This document shows positions 18,399 to 28,577 of a stretch of DNA of 64,000 nucleotides, piece by piece. Location of the stretch: NCBI RefSeq assembly GCF_001693435.1, contig NZ_CM004509.1, positions 62,001 to 126,000 of the forward strand, in the 5' to 3' direction. Source of the DNA: Gilliamella sp. wkB7 (GTDB lineage Bacteria > Pseudomonadota > Gammaproteobacteria > Enterobacterales > Orbaceae). The notes beneath the pieces were generated by a model. It did not search any database and was not told the origin of the DNA. It saw nothing but the letters and a program-made list of their open reading frames with translations. The translations under genes and the position numbers were made by a program. The first letter of the stretch is position 1. Each line of letters starts with the position of its first letter.

Positions 18399-19742
18399 AT
18401 GACACTTTTATATGCAAAACCAGAGTTACTTTCTCCTGCTGGTTCCCTTAAAAATATGCGCTATGCGTTTGCTTATGGTGCGGATGCAGTTTATGCTGGA
18501 CAACCTCGATATAGCTTACGTGTTCGTAATAACGAATTTAATCATGAAAATTTAGCTATTGGCATTAACGAAGCCCATGCGCAAGGTAAAAAGTTTTATG
18601 TCGTTGTTAATATTGCTCCACATAATTCTAAATTAAAGACCTTTATTCGGGATTTAGAGCCTATTGTCAACATGAAACCAGACGCCTTTATCATGTCCGA
18701 TCCTGGTTTAATTATGTTAGTCCGTGAACATTTTCCAGAAATGGAAATTCACTTATCTGTGCAATCCAATGCCGTTAACTGGGCTACTGTAAAATTTTGG
18801 CACAAAATCGGATTAACTCGAGTGGTCTTGTCGCGTGAATTGTCATTAGATGAAATTGCTGAAATTCGAGAAAAAGTACCAGAAATGGAGCTAGAAGTTT
18901 TTATTCATGGTGCGCTTTGCATGGCATATTCTGGACGTTGTTTACTTTCAGGTTATATCAATAAACGTGATTCAAACCAAGGTACGTGTACTAATGCTTG
19001 CCGCTGGGAATATAAAATTGCGGAAGGCAAAGAAGACGAAGTAGGGCAAATTGTACATAAGTGTGAACCGATTCCCGTTCAGCAAGTGGAGCCAACTTTA
19101 GGCATAGGTTCCACTACGGATAAAGTGTTCATGTTAGAAGAATCAGGACGTCCTGGCGAATATATGCAAGCTTTTGAAGATGAGCATGGCACATATATAA
19201 TGAACTCTAAAGATTTAAGAGCGGTTGAATTAGTTGGTGATTTAACTAAAATTGGGGTACATTCATTAAAAATAGAAGGCCGTACTAAATCTTTTTATTA
19301 TTGTGCTCGAACTGCTCAAGTTTATCGTCAAGCAATTGATGCAGCAAGTGAGGGTAAACCTTTTGATCCTCGTTTGTTAACTGAGCTTGAATCTTTAGCC
19401 CACCGTGGTTATACCGAAGGATTTTTACGTCGTCACAAACATGAAGATATGCAAAATTATGTGCATAGCCATTCAGTATCAGACAGACAGCAGTTTGTTG
19501 GGGAGTTTAGTGGAGCGCGTTTAAATGGTTTGGCTGAAATTATTGTTAAAAACAAGTTTTCAGTAGGTGACAGTGTAGAGATGATGACACCTAAAGGTAA
19601 TACGACTTTTATTATTGAACGTATGGAAAATAAGAAAGGGCAACCTGTTCCAGCAGGACTCGGGGATGGGCATATTGTTTATATTCCAATTCCTGAAGAG
19701 ATTGATTTAAATTATGCCTTATTGATGCGCAATTTTGATTAA
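18399..19742 (+). CDS. trhP: tRNA 5-hydroxyuridine modification protein TrhP (U32 family)
   Basis: A 447-residue homologue of E. coli YegQ/TrhP, which takes part in prephenate-dependent formation of 5-hydroxyuridine at wobble position 34 of several tRNAs. It begins with the typical PELLSPAGSLKNMRYAFAYG and carries the full U32 signature EVFIHGALCMAYSGRCLLS, with its two cysteines, followed by the NQGTCTNACRWEYK cluster that completes the probable iron-sulfur ligand set. Length is normal for the family. It is convergent with proA, with a shared hairpin between them. Confidence 0.93.
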   Translation: MTLLYAKPELLSPAGSLKNMRYAFAYGADAVYAGQPRYSLRVRNNEFNHENLAIGINEAHAQGKKFYVVVNIAPHNSKLKTFIRDLEPIVNMKPDAFIMSDPGLIMLVREHFPEMEIHLSVQSNAVNWATVKFWHKIGLTRVVLSRELSLDEIAEIREKVPEMELEVFIHGALCMAYSGRCLLSGYINKRDSNQGTCTNACRWEYKIAEGKEDEVGQIVHKCEPIPVQQVEPTLGIGSTTDKVFMLEESGRPGEYMQAFEDEHGTYIMNSKDLRAVELVGDLTKIGVHSLKIEGRTKSFYYCARTAQVYRQAIDAASEGKPFDPRLLTELESLAHRGYTEGFLRRHKHEDMQNYVHSHSVSDRQQFVGEFSGARLNGLAEIIVKNKFSVGDSVEMMTPKGNTTFIIERMENKKGQPVPAGLGDGHIVYIPIPEEIDLNYALLMRNFD

Positions 19743-19757
19743 CCTAAAACTAAGTAA

Positions 19758-19782
19758 AACTGTTCGGATTTACCGAACAGTT
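19758..19782. terminator. Bidirectional terminator between trhP and proA
   Basis: AACTGTTCGG and CCGAACAGTT form a perfect 10-bp stem around a five-base loop between two convergent genes. On the minus strand it is followed by TTTTAC and further T-rich sequence. Confidence 0.8.
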
Positions 19783-19795
19783 ACTCTAATTGTTG

Positions 19796-21049
19796 TTATT
19801 GACGAATCAAATCATCACCATAACCAATCCATTTATACGTTGTTAACGCTTCAAGTCCCATCGGCCCACGTGCGTGTAGTTTTTGTGTGCTAACAGCGAC
19901 TTCAGCACCTAAACCAAATTGTCCACCATCGGTAAAGCGAGTTGATGCATTGACATAGACAGCCGCTGCATCGACTAAATTGACAAACTTCTCAGCATTG
20001 GTTAAATCACGTGTTAATATTGCTTCTGAATGACCACTGCCGTATTCACGAATATGTTCAACCGCCAATTCAAGTGAATCAACAATAACTATATTTAAAT
20101 CTTTGGATAGCCACTCTTGACGTAATTCTTCATCATCAACAGGAAACACATTGGCAACACCTGTTTCTAAAATTTTGAATGCCTCTGCATCGGCATGTAA
20201 TATAACCTGATGATCCGCCATAATTTGACTAAGTTTAGGTAAAAATGTTTTAGCGATTTTAGTATGTACAAGCAATGTTTCTAGAGTATTACATGTACTT
20301 GGTCTTTGAGTTTTAGCATTTAAAATAATAGGATATACTTTATCAAAATCGGCACTTTCATCGACAAAAATATGGCAAACACCAATTCCACCCGTAATAA
20401 CTGGTATGGTTGAATGCTCACGACAAAGTTTGTGTAAAGAGGCCCCCCCGCGAGGAATAATCATATCAACATATTTATCAAGTTTAAGTAGTTCATTGAT
20501 GTATTTTCGATCGGGATTATCAATAAATTGTATTGCTGCTTTAGGTAAACCCACTTGCTCCAGTGCTTGTTGAATAATGGCTACGGTTGCTCGATTGGTA
20601 TGGATGGTTTCTTTACCCCCTCTTAATATAGCTGCATTACCCGTTTTAAGGCAAAGTGCAGCAATATCAATCGTCACATTAGGACGAGCTTCATATATTA
20701 CGCCTATCACACCTAATGGCACTCTTTGACGCTGTAACTTTAAAGTGTTTTCTAAAGTGGCTCCATCCATAATTTGACCAACAGGATCGATTAATGAAAT
20801 CACTTTTCGTACATCATTGGTAATTGATAATAATCGTTCAGGTGTTAATAATAAACGATCTAAAATCGCTTTATTTAATCCTTGTTCTTTGGCTGCTTGG
20901 ATATCTTTTTCATTAGCGGCAAGAATTGTTGGGGTATGTTTTTCCAATAAATCAGCGATAACCGCTAAAACTTTATTTTTAGTTGTAGTAGAGCATTGCG
21001 CTAATTGATAAGAAGCAAATTTTGCCTCTTTTCCCATTTGAACTATCAT
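19796..21049 (-). CDS. proA: Gamma-glutamyl phosphate reductase
   Basis: A 417-residue enzyme, the same length as E. coli ProA, that reduces gamma-glutamyl phosphate to glutamate-5-semialdehyde with NADPH in proline synthesis. Landmarks include [14 protein letters not shown], the cofactor region ILRGGKE, the catalytic cysteine in [10 protein letters not shown] (Cys253) and the C-terminal [20 protein letters not shown]. In most enteric bacteria it follows proB directly. Here about 1.6 kb with three extra genes and a terminator lies between them, so proA probably has its own promoter. Confidence 0.97.
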   Translation of the reverse strand: MIVQMGKEAKFASYQLAQCSTTTKNKVLAVIADLLEKHTPTILAANEKDIQAAKEQGLNKAILDRLLLTPERLLSITNDVRKVISLIDPVGQIMDGATLENTLKLQRQRVPLGVIGVIYEARPNVTIDIAALCLKTGNAAILRGGKETIHTNRATVAIIQQALEQVGLPKAAIQFIDNPDRKYINELLKLDKYVDMIIPRGGASLHKLCREHSTIPVITGGIGVCHIFVDESADFDKVYPIILNAKTQRPSTCNTLETLLVHTKIAKTFLPKLSQIMADHQVILHADAEAFKILETGVANVFPVDDEELRQEWLSKDLNIVIVDSLELAVEHIREYGSGHSEAILTRDLTNAEKFVNLVDAAAVYVNASTRFTDGGQFGLGAEVAVSTQKLHARGPMGLEALTTYKWIGYGDDLIRQ

Positions 21050-21283
21050 TTTAGACCTTTATTAATTTGATTCACGAATATCTTAGAATAAATTGGACTT
21101 TCCTAAAAAGATTTCTTAATTGAATATTAAAACATGTATTAGAGTAAATATCATCACTTTAATACAACGATATCCTATTTTTAGCTATGGTGATGACTTC
21201 ATATTAAAAAAATATATCTGTAAAAATACTTTTTAATTATCAGACAAAACTAAAAGATGAATGCTTATAATTTTGCTTTAGTA

Positions 21284-21712
21284 TTAATTGGTTAATGTTT
21301 CTTTATCTTTTAGACAAGTATGTAAATTATTTAAAAGTTCAGTTTTAGTATTATTATCCAAACGATTAAAAGGAATTTTCAAATTTTCTTCAGTTTTACT
21401 CGTATCGTTGTAATAATCAATAGATACATATTTTTTTTCATATTGTATGGATTTTATATTTTTAAAAAATACTTTGTTCTCCTCTTTCATTGGAGTTGGT
21501 CGCAATGTTATAAAATCTTCACCAATGGTAATATAAACCGACATATATTGAAAAACAAAAATTAATAGAGAGCATGTAAGCATGATAATAGATGACCCAC
21601 TTTTAACGGGTAATGCTAACAGGATAATGATTCCAATGACTCCTATCACTATTGTTGGTAATAAAAAACGGCGAGCATAATATTCTTTTACTGTTCGATT
21701 TTGTGATTCCAT
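21284..21712 (-). CDS. Small membrane protein of unknown function (paralogue A)
   Basis: A 142-residue protein with two close transmembrane segments (about 17-33 and 37-55) and a soluble beta-rich C-terminus (YITIGEDFITLRPTPMKEE, then IKSIQYEKKYVSIDYYND) that could be a PH-like domain. It is a clear paralogue of the gene at 21934 (shared MESQN start, YITIGEDFIT against YISIGDDYIT, and a closing LHTCLKDKE). The second of two adjacent ATGs is chosen because its spacing to GGATAA matches the paralogue. It lies inside what is normally the proBA operon. Function unknown. Confidence 0.75.
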   Translation of the reverse strand: MESQNRTVKEYYARRFLLPTIVIGVIGIIILLALPVKSGSSIIMLTCSLLIFVFQYMSVYITIGEDFITLRPTPMKEENKVFFKNIKSIQYEKKYVSIDYYNDTSKTEENLKIPFNRLDNNTKTELLNNLHTCLKDKETLTN

Positions 21713-21736
21713 CATTTATCCTTATGTTAATAATTT

Positions 21737-21849
21737 ATTATTTTATAATTATATTTTCTAAATTTACGGCGTGATCAGTATTCATTGCCGATAATTTTGC
21801 TTCTTTTTTGTGAATGATGTCTCGCAATTTGTACTAGAAAAGCATCACT
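21737..21849 (-). pseudogene. Decayed duplicate of the proB 3' end
   Basis: The minus strand encodes QIARHHSQKRSKIIG in one frame, then GNEY and a stop. Intact proB has [15 protein letters not shown], then YEYGSVAV, at its C-terminus. The DNA alignment continues to the end of proB (TACGGCG block and AATAATTTGGC block). It is therefore a fragment left by duplication of the proB tail, now about 0.9 kb from the intact copy and lying between the two paralogous small membrane-protein genes. Confidence 0.8.
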
Positions 21850-21881
21850 CTTCTAATGTGGAGTTATCAATTCATTAAAAA

Positions 21882-21917
21882 ATTTAGAGCAAAGATGTCT
21901 TAATCTTTGCTCTAAAT
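21882..21917 (-). terminator. Strong terminator after paralogue B
   Basis: A perfect 15-bp stem (ATTTAGAGCAAAGAT against ATCTTTGCTCTAAAT) with a six-base loop, followed on the minus strand by TTTTTAATG. It lies 17 bases after the stop of the gene at 21934 and separates the proB side from the proA side. Confidence 0.8.
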
Positions 21918-21933
21918 CATCAATTTTATTATC

Positions 21934-22356
21934 TTATTGTTCTTTATCTTTTAATACAGTATGTAAAGTAGTTAGAAGTTTTTCTTTTGCCTCATCTTCC
22001 ATGACTGATAAAGGTATTTTTACAGTTTCTTCTTTATTACTAATTTTGTTTTTGTAATTAATAATTACTTTATTTTTTTGATAATCAATTGATGAGATTT
22101 CTTCAAAAAGCATACTCACTGAACCTTTTAAAGGTGCAGTAGGTCTATAAGTAATATAATCATCTCCAATTGAGATATAAATCATATTAAATTGCCAAAT
22201 AGCACGAAAAAGTAAGATTAAAGGTAATACGAGACTTACATTTTTACCTATAGGAAGTATTAACAGAATGAAAAATGCTATGACACATACTATCATCAAA
22301 AATATTACATTACGTCGAGCTTGAAATTGTTCTATATTTTGATTTTGAGATTCCAT
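21934..22356 (-). CDS. Small membrane protein of unknown function (paralogue B)
   Basis: A 140-residue paralogue of the protein at 21284, with two adjacent transmembrane helices (about 16-33 and 40-58) and a cytoplasmic-type domain containing YISIGDDYITYRPTAPLK and ISSIDYQKNKVIINYKNK, which may be PH-like. The length is the same but sequence identity is moderate, so the duplication is not recent. It follows proB and the small gene at 22439 and ends in a strong terminator. I do not recognise a named family. Confidence 0.75.
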   Translation of the reverse strand: MESQNQNIEQFQARRNVIFLMIVCVIAFFILLILPIGKNVSLVLPLILLFRAIWQFNMIYISIGDDYITYRPTAPLKGSVSMLFEEISSIDYQKNKVIINYKNKISNKEETVKIPLSVMEDEAKEKLLTTLHTVLKDKEQ

Positions 22357-22438
22357 TTATTATCCTTAACAAAGTGATATCCATGATATTTCTATGAATT
22401 GCGTCTTTCTTCTAATGTTGCTTCATTAGCAAGACTAA

Positions 22439-22681
22439 TTATTTTTTAGCACCAAAAACCCCAATCAACCCCAAAGGGACAAATAATATGCTGCCAGTAA
22501 TAATTAAAGTACCTGCTAATTTTTTATTTTTTCCCGCAAATAATATTCCTACCGTACTTATTAAAGCAAATATGCATGCAATTGGTAACATAATTCCATA
22601 AAGTTCATCTTGGAGTGAATTGATGTAAATGATTAATACACCAAACCAGTTAGCTATTACACCACCTATAGCTAGTCCCAT
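22439..22681 (-). CDS. Small hydrophobic membrane protein
   Basis: An 80-residue protein with about three hydrophobic segments (MGLAIGGVIANWFGVLIIYI, then GIMLPIACIFALISTVGILF, then GTLIITGSILFVPLGLIGVF) and a lysine-rich inter-helix loop (AGKNKKLAG). It starts 21 bases downstream of proB, so it is probably read with it. Function unknown. Its proximity to two other small membrane proteins suggests a joint insertion. Confidence 0.65.
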   Translation of the reverse strand: MGLAIGGVIANWFGVLIIYINSLQDELYGIMLPIACIFALISTVGILFAGKNKKLAGTLIITGSILFVPLGLIGVFGAKK

Positions 22682-22702
22682 TTTTTATTTCCTTGTTGTT
22701 TG

Positions 22703-23812
22703 TTATTTAATAATCATATCATTTCGATGTACGGCGACAGAGCCATACTCATAGCCAATAATTTGGCTAATTTCTTGTGAGTGATGTCCGGCAATTTGTT
22801 TTAATGCATCACTATTATAACGGCTTACCCCACGAGCTATACTTTTACCTGTTTTATCACAAATATCTATGACCTCGCCACGAGAAAAATTTTGTTCAAC
22901 TTGTAAAATACCTTTGGGTAAAAGTGAACTGCCATTATTTAAAATGGCATTTACTGCGCCATCATCTAATAAAACTTTGCCCGCTTTGGGCGCACCAAAT
23001 AACCAATGTTTACGATGCTCTAAGGGGGTCTTAGGCGGGATAAAGCGTGTGCCAACTGATTGGTTATTTACAGTATCAATAATAACATTCGGTTTATTAC
23101 CTGCCGCAATAATAACTTCAATTCCAGCACTTCCTGCTACTTCAGCCGCTTGTATTTTAGTACCCATACCACCAGTACCAAGCCCAGAAACACTGTCTCC
23201 AGCTATACTACGTAAATTATCGTCAATATTGTCGATTTCATGAATTAATTTTGCATTTTTATTTGATCTTGGATCGGCGGTATATAAACCCGCAATATCT
23301 GTTAATAAAATTAATTTGTCGGCTTCAGCTAAAATAGCTGCTAGGGCGGATAAATTATCATTATCACCGACTTTAATTTCAGCGGTTGCTACTGCGTCGT
23401 TTTCGTTAATAATGGGAATAATGTGATTGTCCAACATGGCTTTTAAAGCATCTTGCGCATTTAAAAATCTTTCTCGATCTTCAAGATCGGCACGTGTTAA
23501 CAACATTTGGCCTATATAAATTTTGTAGATTGAAAAGAGTTGTTCCCAAAGTTGTATTAGTTTACTTTGACCAACCGATGCAAGTAGCTGTTTTGATGCA
23601 ACAGTATTGGGAAGAGTAGGGTAGTTAAGATATTCACGACCTGCGGCAATGGCTCCAGATGTAACAATAATAATTTTATGTCCATCTTGATGTAAACTGG
23701 CGCATTGCCTAATTAGTTCGACCATTTGTGCACGATCTAACTGTTTTGTGCCACCGGTCAATACACTGGTACCTAATTTAACAACGACAGTTTGTTGTTT
23801 TTTAATGGTCAT
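22703..23812 (-). CDS. proB: Glutamate 5-kinase
   Basis: A 369-residue enzyme that phosphorylates glutamate in the first step of proline synthesis. The amino-acid kinase domain shows [13 protein letters not shown] at the start, [29 protein letters not shown] and ENDAVAT. A C-terminal PUA domain (about 275-369) is present, as in E. coli. Proline feedback control is expected from the family. Its last 35 or so codons also exist as a decayed copy at 21737-21849. Confidence 0.97.
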   Translation of the reverse strand: MTIKKQQTVVVKLGTSVLTGGTKQLDRAQMVELIRQCASLHQDGHKIIIVTSGAIAAGREYLNYPTLPNTVASKQLLASVGQSKLIQLWEQLFSIYKIYIGQMLLTRADLEDRERFLNAQDALKAMLDNHIIPIINENDAVATAEIKVGDNDNLSALAAILAEADKLILLTDIAGLYTADPRSNKNAKLIHEIDNIDDNLRSIAGDSVSGLGTGGMGTKIQAAEVAGSAGIEVIIAAGNKPNVIIDTVNNQSVGTRFIPPKTPLEHRKHWLFGAPKAGKVLLDDGAVNAILNNGSSLLPKGILQVEQNFSRGEVIDICDKTGKSIARGVSRYNSDALKQIAGHHSQEISQIIGYEYGSVAVHRNDMIIK

Positions 23813-23838
23813 AACATACTCTTATTTTAAATCAGATT

Positions 23839-25095
23839 TTACAAAACCGACTCCATCCATTTTACGGACTGAGTTAACGCATCATGCAAGCTTTTTTGTA
23901 ATGGTGTTTTAGGTATGGTTACTAATTTACTTTGTTTAATTGAACGAATCAATTTTGCTTCATTTAAATTACTTAATACATCTTCTTCAAAAATAATATT
24001 CATGACTGGTACAGGGCAAGCATGAGTTAATAATCCTTGATTCTTAAGTGAAAAATAATTTAATTCTGCTGCTAATTGCAAATTAGATATAGAAGGTAAT
24101 CCAAGGCGACTAGCCAACATGTCTTTATAGCTATTTGGTAGGTTTTTTTGCAAATCCTTATCTACAAATATTTGATGAACAAAGGGCGTAAAATTGAATA
24201 AACCTTTAATCTTATTAGGCATCAAATAAGCTAACCGTGTTGCAAGATGAGAGCCGAATCGAAATCCTGCTAAAATAACGCGACTATTATCAACCCATGG
24301 AATGGACGAAAGTTGTTCCAATATTGCTTGATGAATCTGGCTACTATTTTGAGTTAAAGCAAAATTACGGCTATATCCTACCGTTGGTAGATCAACCGTT
24401 AACATAGCGAATCCACGAGGAGCTAAATACTCTTTAAAATAACGATAATAATCAATTTGTAAATTGCCCAAAGCATTACATATTAATACAACAGGGCAAG
24501 TGCTGTCCGTTTTTGGTAAGTGCAAAAACGTTTTAACACTACGATTCTCGACTTTAAATTCCAGCTCTCTGACTGTAAAGAGGGAATAATTGAGTGCTTT
24601 CATATAAGCTTGATAAGCACAAGTTTGTGCATACATAGCTAGTTCATCATTTTTGAAATGTGGATAACTAGCAATGCTTGAATATTCACTCGCGATAAGA
24701 AAATAATTATGTAAATTAATTTTATCTTCTTCACTCGGGTTTTCTTGATCGATTGAATCAGCTTTAGATTGCCACAAAGCAGCTTGATTTAAAAATTCAT
24801 AAACCCAATTACCTGATTGATAACCAATAACAGTATCTAACCATTTTTCATTGGTATGACGTTTTGTTGAAGCGGCAATTTTGGATAAAAGTTCTTCAAC
24901 CTCTAATTTAGGTAATCCTCGCCAAATCCATAAAAAAGGGTTAATGATCCGATACCATCTTGAATCAATTTCACCATCCAAGGGACTTATGCTACTACCG
25001 TCGCTACTGTCTATACGATTAATAAGCGCTGATGTTTCAGGATAATCGTAATGTGGTTTAAATATCTGAGCAGATAAATTTTCGGTAGTAGTCAT
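23839..25095 (-). CDS. frsA: Esterase FrsA
   Basis: A 418-residue alpha/beta-hydrolase-like protein matching enteric FrsA, which binds the glucose phosphotransferase protein IIA-Glc and has been linked to the balance of fermentation and respiration. Supporting segments are NPFLWIWRGLP in the N-terminal part, LICNALGNLQIDYYRYFKEY, the nucleophile-elbow region ILAGFRFGSHLATRLAYL (with GFRFG as in E. coli) and the C-terminal PVPVMNIIFEEDVLS. Order gpt-frsA-proB matches E. coli, but crl and phoE, which lie between frsA and proB there, are absent. Confidence 0.9.
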   Translation of the reverse strand: MTTTENLSAQIFKPHYDYPETSALINRIDSSDGSSISPLDGEIDSRWYRIINPFLWIWRGLPKLEVEELLSKIAASTKRHTNEKWLDTVIGYQSGNWVYEFLNQAALWQSKADSIDQENPSEEDKINLHNYFLIASEYSSIASYPHFKNDELAMYAQTCAYQAYMKALNYSLFTVRELEFKVENRSVKTFLHLPKTDSTCPVVLICNALGNLQIDYYRYFKEYLAPRGFAMLTVDLPTVGYSRNFALTQNSSQIHQAILEQLSSIPWVDNSRVILAGFRFGSHLATRLAYLMPNKIKGLFNFTPFVHQIFVDKDLQKNLPNSYKDMLASRLGLPSISNLQLAAELNYFSLKNQGLLTHACPVPVMNIIFEEDVLSNLNEAKLIRSIKQSKLVTIPKTPLQKSLHDALTQSVKWMESVL

Positions 25096-25113
25096 AATTG
25101 GTGTTTAATATCC

Positions 25114-25647
25114 TTATTGATTATCGCTAATAGGTTTAACAAACATTACCCCTGTATCCCAAGGTTGCTCAATCCAAGTATCTTGCGCAATGTCAACAAT
25201 ATAATCATCAACAAGCGGTTTACCTGCTGGTTTAGCAAAAATAGTAACAAATCGAGCTTTTGGATACATTTCACGAATAGTATGTGCGGTGTTGCCCGTG
25301 TCGACTAAATCATCAACAACAATAAAGCCTTCACCATCACCATTTGCTTGTTTTAAGATTAACTTTTCACGTTGATGATCATGATCATAACTTGAAATAC
25401 AAACTGTATCTACGTAACGAATACTTAATTCACGAGCTAGGATAGCAGCAGGAACTAGACCTCCACGGCTAACAGCAATAATACCTTTCCATTGGTTTGC
25501 AGGTAACAAACGTTTGGATAGTTGGCGCCCGTAAGATTGTAACATTTCCCAAGTGACATTAAATTTTTCTTTTTCAGCGATAAGTTCTGCTTTATGCTGT
25601 TTTTGGGCTTTGATTTCTTCTTCTGTTAAAGTTTGTTCTATTGACAT
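25114..25647 (-). CDS. gpt: Xanthine-guanine phosphoribosyltransferase
   Basis: A 177-residue purine salvage enzyme that joins xanthine or guanine to PRPP. It carries [20 protein letters not shown], the PRPP-binding motif [14 protein letters not shown] and the C-terminal [14 protein letters not shown] typical of enteric Gpt. It is about 25 residues longer than E. coli Gpt because of a charged N-terminal extension ([20 protein letters not shown]). No good alternative start lies closer to the conserved part, so the extension is probably real. It is co-oriented with frsA and divergent from pepD. Confidence 0.95.
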   Translation of the reverse strand: MSIEQTLTEEEIKAQKQHKAELIAEKEKFNVTWEMLQSYGRQLSKRLLPANQWKGIIAVSRGGLVPAAILARELSIRYVDTVCISSYDHDHQREKLILKQANGDGEGFIVVDDLVDTGNTAHTIREMYPKARFVTIFAKPAGKPLVDDYIVDIAQDTWIEQPWDTGVMFVKPISDNQ

Positions 25648-25797
25648 GAGTAACCTGCAATTTTAATCGAATATACGAATATAATAAATTAATATTAATG
25701 GACTAAAAATAGATGTAAAATTGCACCTTATTATAAAGCGATTACATGAAAAAAACTACTCATTAATTTATTACTGACACAATATTGAGGTTAAATT

Positions 25798-27261
25798 ATG
25801 CTTTCTACTTTAAAGCCAAAATCTATTTGGCAGATTTTTAACGATATTTGTAAAATTCCACATCCATCTCATCATGAACAAATGATTACTAAATACATTG
25901 TCGATTTTGCAAATACCCATCACATTCATTGTGAACTTGATAAAGTTGGTAATATCTTATTAACCAAACCAGCCAGTAAAGGCATGGAGAATTGTCCATC
26001 TATTGCCCTACAAGCTCATATGGATATGGTGCCACAAAAAAATGAAGAAACCGTTCACGATTTTACTACTGATCCAATTCAACCTTATGTTGATGGTGAA
26101 TGGGTAAAAGCTAAAGGTACAACTTTAGGTGCGGATAATGGTATAGGATTAGCTTCAGCATTAGCGGTTTTAATTGATCCCACCATTGAACATGGCCCTA
26201 TTGAAGTTTTAGTTACTACGTCAGAAGAAACAGGTATGCATGGAGCCTTTGGTCTTCAACCTAATTGGTTAAAAAGTCATTATCTAATTAATACCGATTC
26301 AGAGGATGAAGGAGAAATATTTACAGGTTGTGCGGGTGGCGTTGATTTTACTTCCACTTTTGCAGTTGCATACGCAGTCATTCCAGAAAAGCATGATTGT
26401 TATATAAGTATTTCGCTTAAAGGCCTTAAAGGAGGACATTCTGGATGCGATATTCATTTAGGTCGTGGTAATGCAATTAAATTAATGGCCCGTTTTTTAG
26501 CTGAATATGCGCAAGATGTTTCGTTCAGATTAGCTGATATAAAAGGTGGTTCGTTGCGTAATGCCATCCCTAGAGAAGCTTTTGTTGAAATGACATTAAG
26601 TAAACAAGATTTACCTCAACTTGAATCTATTGTTAAGCAATATCAAACAATTTTAAATGATGAATTAGGGCATGTTGAACCTTCTATACAGATAAGTTTA
26701 GCTGAAGTAACTTCTGATGAAGTTAAACGTGTATTAACTATTGAACATCAAAATAAAATAATTAATTATTTGCATGCCGCACCTAATGGGGTTGTTCGTA
26801 TGAGCGATCAGTTGCATGGTGTTGTCGAAACGTCACTTAACTTAGGTATTGTTAATATTGTAGAGAATCAATTAAATACTCATTATCTAATTCGTTCACA
26901 AGTTGATAGCGCAAAAGATGCAGTTGTTTCAACTCTGATATCGCTTAGTCAATTGACCAACGCCAATTACGAAATCAGTGGAGGATATTCAGGTTGGGAG
27001 CCAAATTTGAATTCAAGTCTTTTACAATTAGCTAAAGATAAATATTACGAAATATTCTCACAAAAAGCTAAGATTATGGTCATTCATGCAGGACTTGAAT
27101 GTGGATTGTTTAAGCAAGCTTATCCAAATATGGATATGATATCAATCGGTCCAACAATTGTATCACCTCATTCTCCAGATGAAAGAGTGAATATTCAAAG
27201 TGTTATTCGATATTGGGAATTACTTATAGCGATATTAAAATCCGCGACTCAATTGAAATAA
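25798..27261 (+). CDS. pepD: Aminoacyl-histidine dipeptidase (peptidase D)
   Basis: A 487-residue M20-family zinc dipeptidase that hydrolyses Xaa-His dipeptides and other short peptides in the cytosol. Metal-site segments are visible: LQAHMDMVPQK, TLGADNGIGLASALA, TTSEETGMHGAFGL, NTDSEDEGEIFTGCAGG and, near the end, IHAGLECGLF with SPHSPDERV. Length matches E. coli PepD (485). GAGG lies 11 bases before the ATG. A hairpin follows the stop. Confidence 0.96.
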   Translation: MLSTLKPKSIWQIFNDICKIPHPSHHEQMITKYIVDFANTHHIHCELDKVGNILLTKPASKGMENCPSIALQAHMDMVPQKNEETVHDFTTDPIQPYVDGEWVKAKGTTLGADNGIGLASALAVLIDPTIEHGPIEVLVTTSEETGMHGAFGLQPNWLKSHYLINTDSEDEGEIFTGCAGGVDFTSTFAVAYAVIPEKHDCYISISLKGLKGGHSGCDIHLGRGNAIKLMARFLAEYAQDVSFRLADIKGGSLRNAIPREAFVEMTLSKQDLPQLESIVKQYQTILNDELGHVEPSIQISLAEVTSDEVKRVLTIEHQNKIINYLHAAPNGVVRMSDQLHGVVETSLNLGIVNIVENQLNTHYLIRSQVDSAKDAVVSTLISLSQLTNANYEISGGYSGWEPNLNSSLLQLAKDKYYEIFSQKAKIMVIHAGLECGLFKQAYPNMDMISIGPTIVSPHSPDERVNIQSVIRYWELLIAILKSATQLK

Positions 27262-27274
27262 ACTATTCATTTTA

Positions 27275-27325
27275 TATGCCTGCTAATATTTAAGAGCAGG
27301 CATAGTTAACTTAGTTTCTTATTTT
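27275..27325 (+). terminator. Terminator after pepD
   Basis: TATGCCTGCT (27275-27284) and AGCAGGCATA (27295-27304) form a perfect 10-bp stem with a ten-base loop. A T-rich stretch follows but not immediately. Confidence 0.6.
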
Positions 27326-27367
27326 GATTTTTTGCTTTGTATTTGCATTAATATAAACAGCGCTTAT

Positions 27368-27402
27368 TGAAAATAAATTCATAAAAAGTGAATAAAAATT
27401 CA
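27368..27402. promoter_or_regulatory. Paired ARG boxes (ArgR operator) upstream of argC
   Basis: Box 2 (27389-27402) is TGAATAAAAATTCA, a perfect match to the TGAAT-N4-ATTCA core of the ARG box. Box 1 (27368-27381) is TGAAAATAAATTCA, with one mismatch. The two cores start 21 bases apart, which is the spacing of paired 18-bp boxes with a 3-bp gap used by hexameric ArgR. They lie about 75-110 bases before argC, so arginine-dependent repression of the cluster is expected. Confidence 0.85.
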
Positions 27403-27476
27403 TTTTTCGCTTGTATTAACTTTATAAATAACCTACTATATATAACATTGTTGCACTTAAATAAATTAGGATAGAC

Positions 27477-28487
27477 ATGTTAAAGGCAATTATTATTGGA
27501 GCGAGTGGTTATGCAGGTGCAAAATTAGCTTATTATTTAAGTAAGCATCCACATATTGAATTAATCGCTTTAACGGTATCGGAAAACAGTCAAGACGGCG
27601 GTAAACTTATTTCTGATAATAATCTACATCCTCAATTAAAAGGAATAATTGACCTACCACTTATTGCCACATCTGATTATTCTTGTTATATCAATGATGT
27701 TGATATTGTCTTTTTAGCTACAGAGCATTCTGTTAGTCATGAAATTGCCCCTTATTTTTTAGAAAAAGGTTGCACTGTTTTTGATTTATCTGGTGCTTAT
27801 CGTGTTAATTCTCCAGAGTTTTATACCGATTATTACGGTTTTACCCATCGACATCAAAAATGGCTAAATAAATCTGTTTATGGTTTAGCTGAATGGAATG
27901 ATGAAAAGATAAAACAAGCTCAATTGATTGCTGTCCCCGGTTGTTACCCTACAGCTGCACAATTACCGCTTAAACCTATAATTGAAGAAAATTTATTAGA
28001 TAATACTCAATGGCCAGTCATTAATGCAGTCAGTGGTGTAAGTGGTGCGGGTCGAAAATCAACGCATAATAATAGTTTTTGTGAGGTAAGTTTGCATGCA
28101 TATGGGCTGTTTACTCATCGCCATCAACCCGAAATTGCAATACATTTAGGGCAGCAGGTTATCTTTACACCACATTTAGGTTGTTTTAAACAGGGTATTC
28201 ATGCAACCATTACTTGTAGAGTTAAAGACGGGGTAACTTCTCAAGATATTCTCAATGCATTAAATAAATACTACAAAGATAAACCTTTAGTTCGAGTTTA
28301 TGAAAAAGATTGGCCTGCTTTAAAAGCAGTAGTAGGCCTGCCTTATTGTGATATTGGTTTTGCCTTAAAAGATCGACATTTGATTCTGATTTCGGTTGAG
28401 GATAATTTATTAAAAGGTGCTGCCGCTCAGGCTGTGCAATGTATGAATATTCGTTTTGGTTATGAGCAAACCACTTCACTATTATAA
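27477..28487 (+). CDS. argC: N-acetyl-gamma-glutamyl-phosphate reductase
   Basis: A 336-residue enzyme of the arginine pathway that reduces N-acetylglutamyl phosphate to the semialdehyde. It has an N-terminal Rossmann start ([18 protein letters not shown]), the catalytic cysteine in [15 protein letters not shown] (Cys156) and the C-terminal segment [16 protein letters not shown]. Length matches E. coli ArgC (334). It is the first gene of argC-argB-argG-argH, preceded by an ArgR operator. Confidence 0.97.
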   Translation: MLKAIIIGASGYAGAKLAYYLSKHPHIELIALTVSENSQDGGKLISDNNLHPQLKGIIDLPLIATSDYSCYINDVDIVFLATEHSVSHEIAPYFLEKGCTVFDLSGAYRVNSPEFYTDYYGFTHRHQKWLNKSVYGLAEWNDEKIKQAQLIAVPGCYPTAAQLPLKPIIEENLLDNTQWPVINAVSGVSGAGRKSTHNNSFCEVSLHAYGLFTHRHQPEIAIHLGQQVIFTPHLGCFKQGIHATITCRVKDGVTSQDILNALNKYYKDKPLVRVYEKDWPALKAVVGLPYCDIGFALKDRHLILISVEDNLLKGAAAQAVQCMNIRFGYEQTTSLL

Positions 28488-28577
28488 TAGACACATGATT
28501 TTTAATTACCATATTGAAGTCTAAATAAATCTGATTTTGGATAATAAACCAAAATTAAAACTACATAGGAAGCAGAA

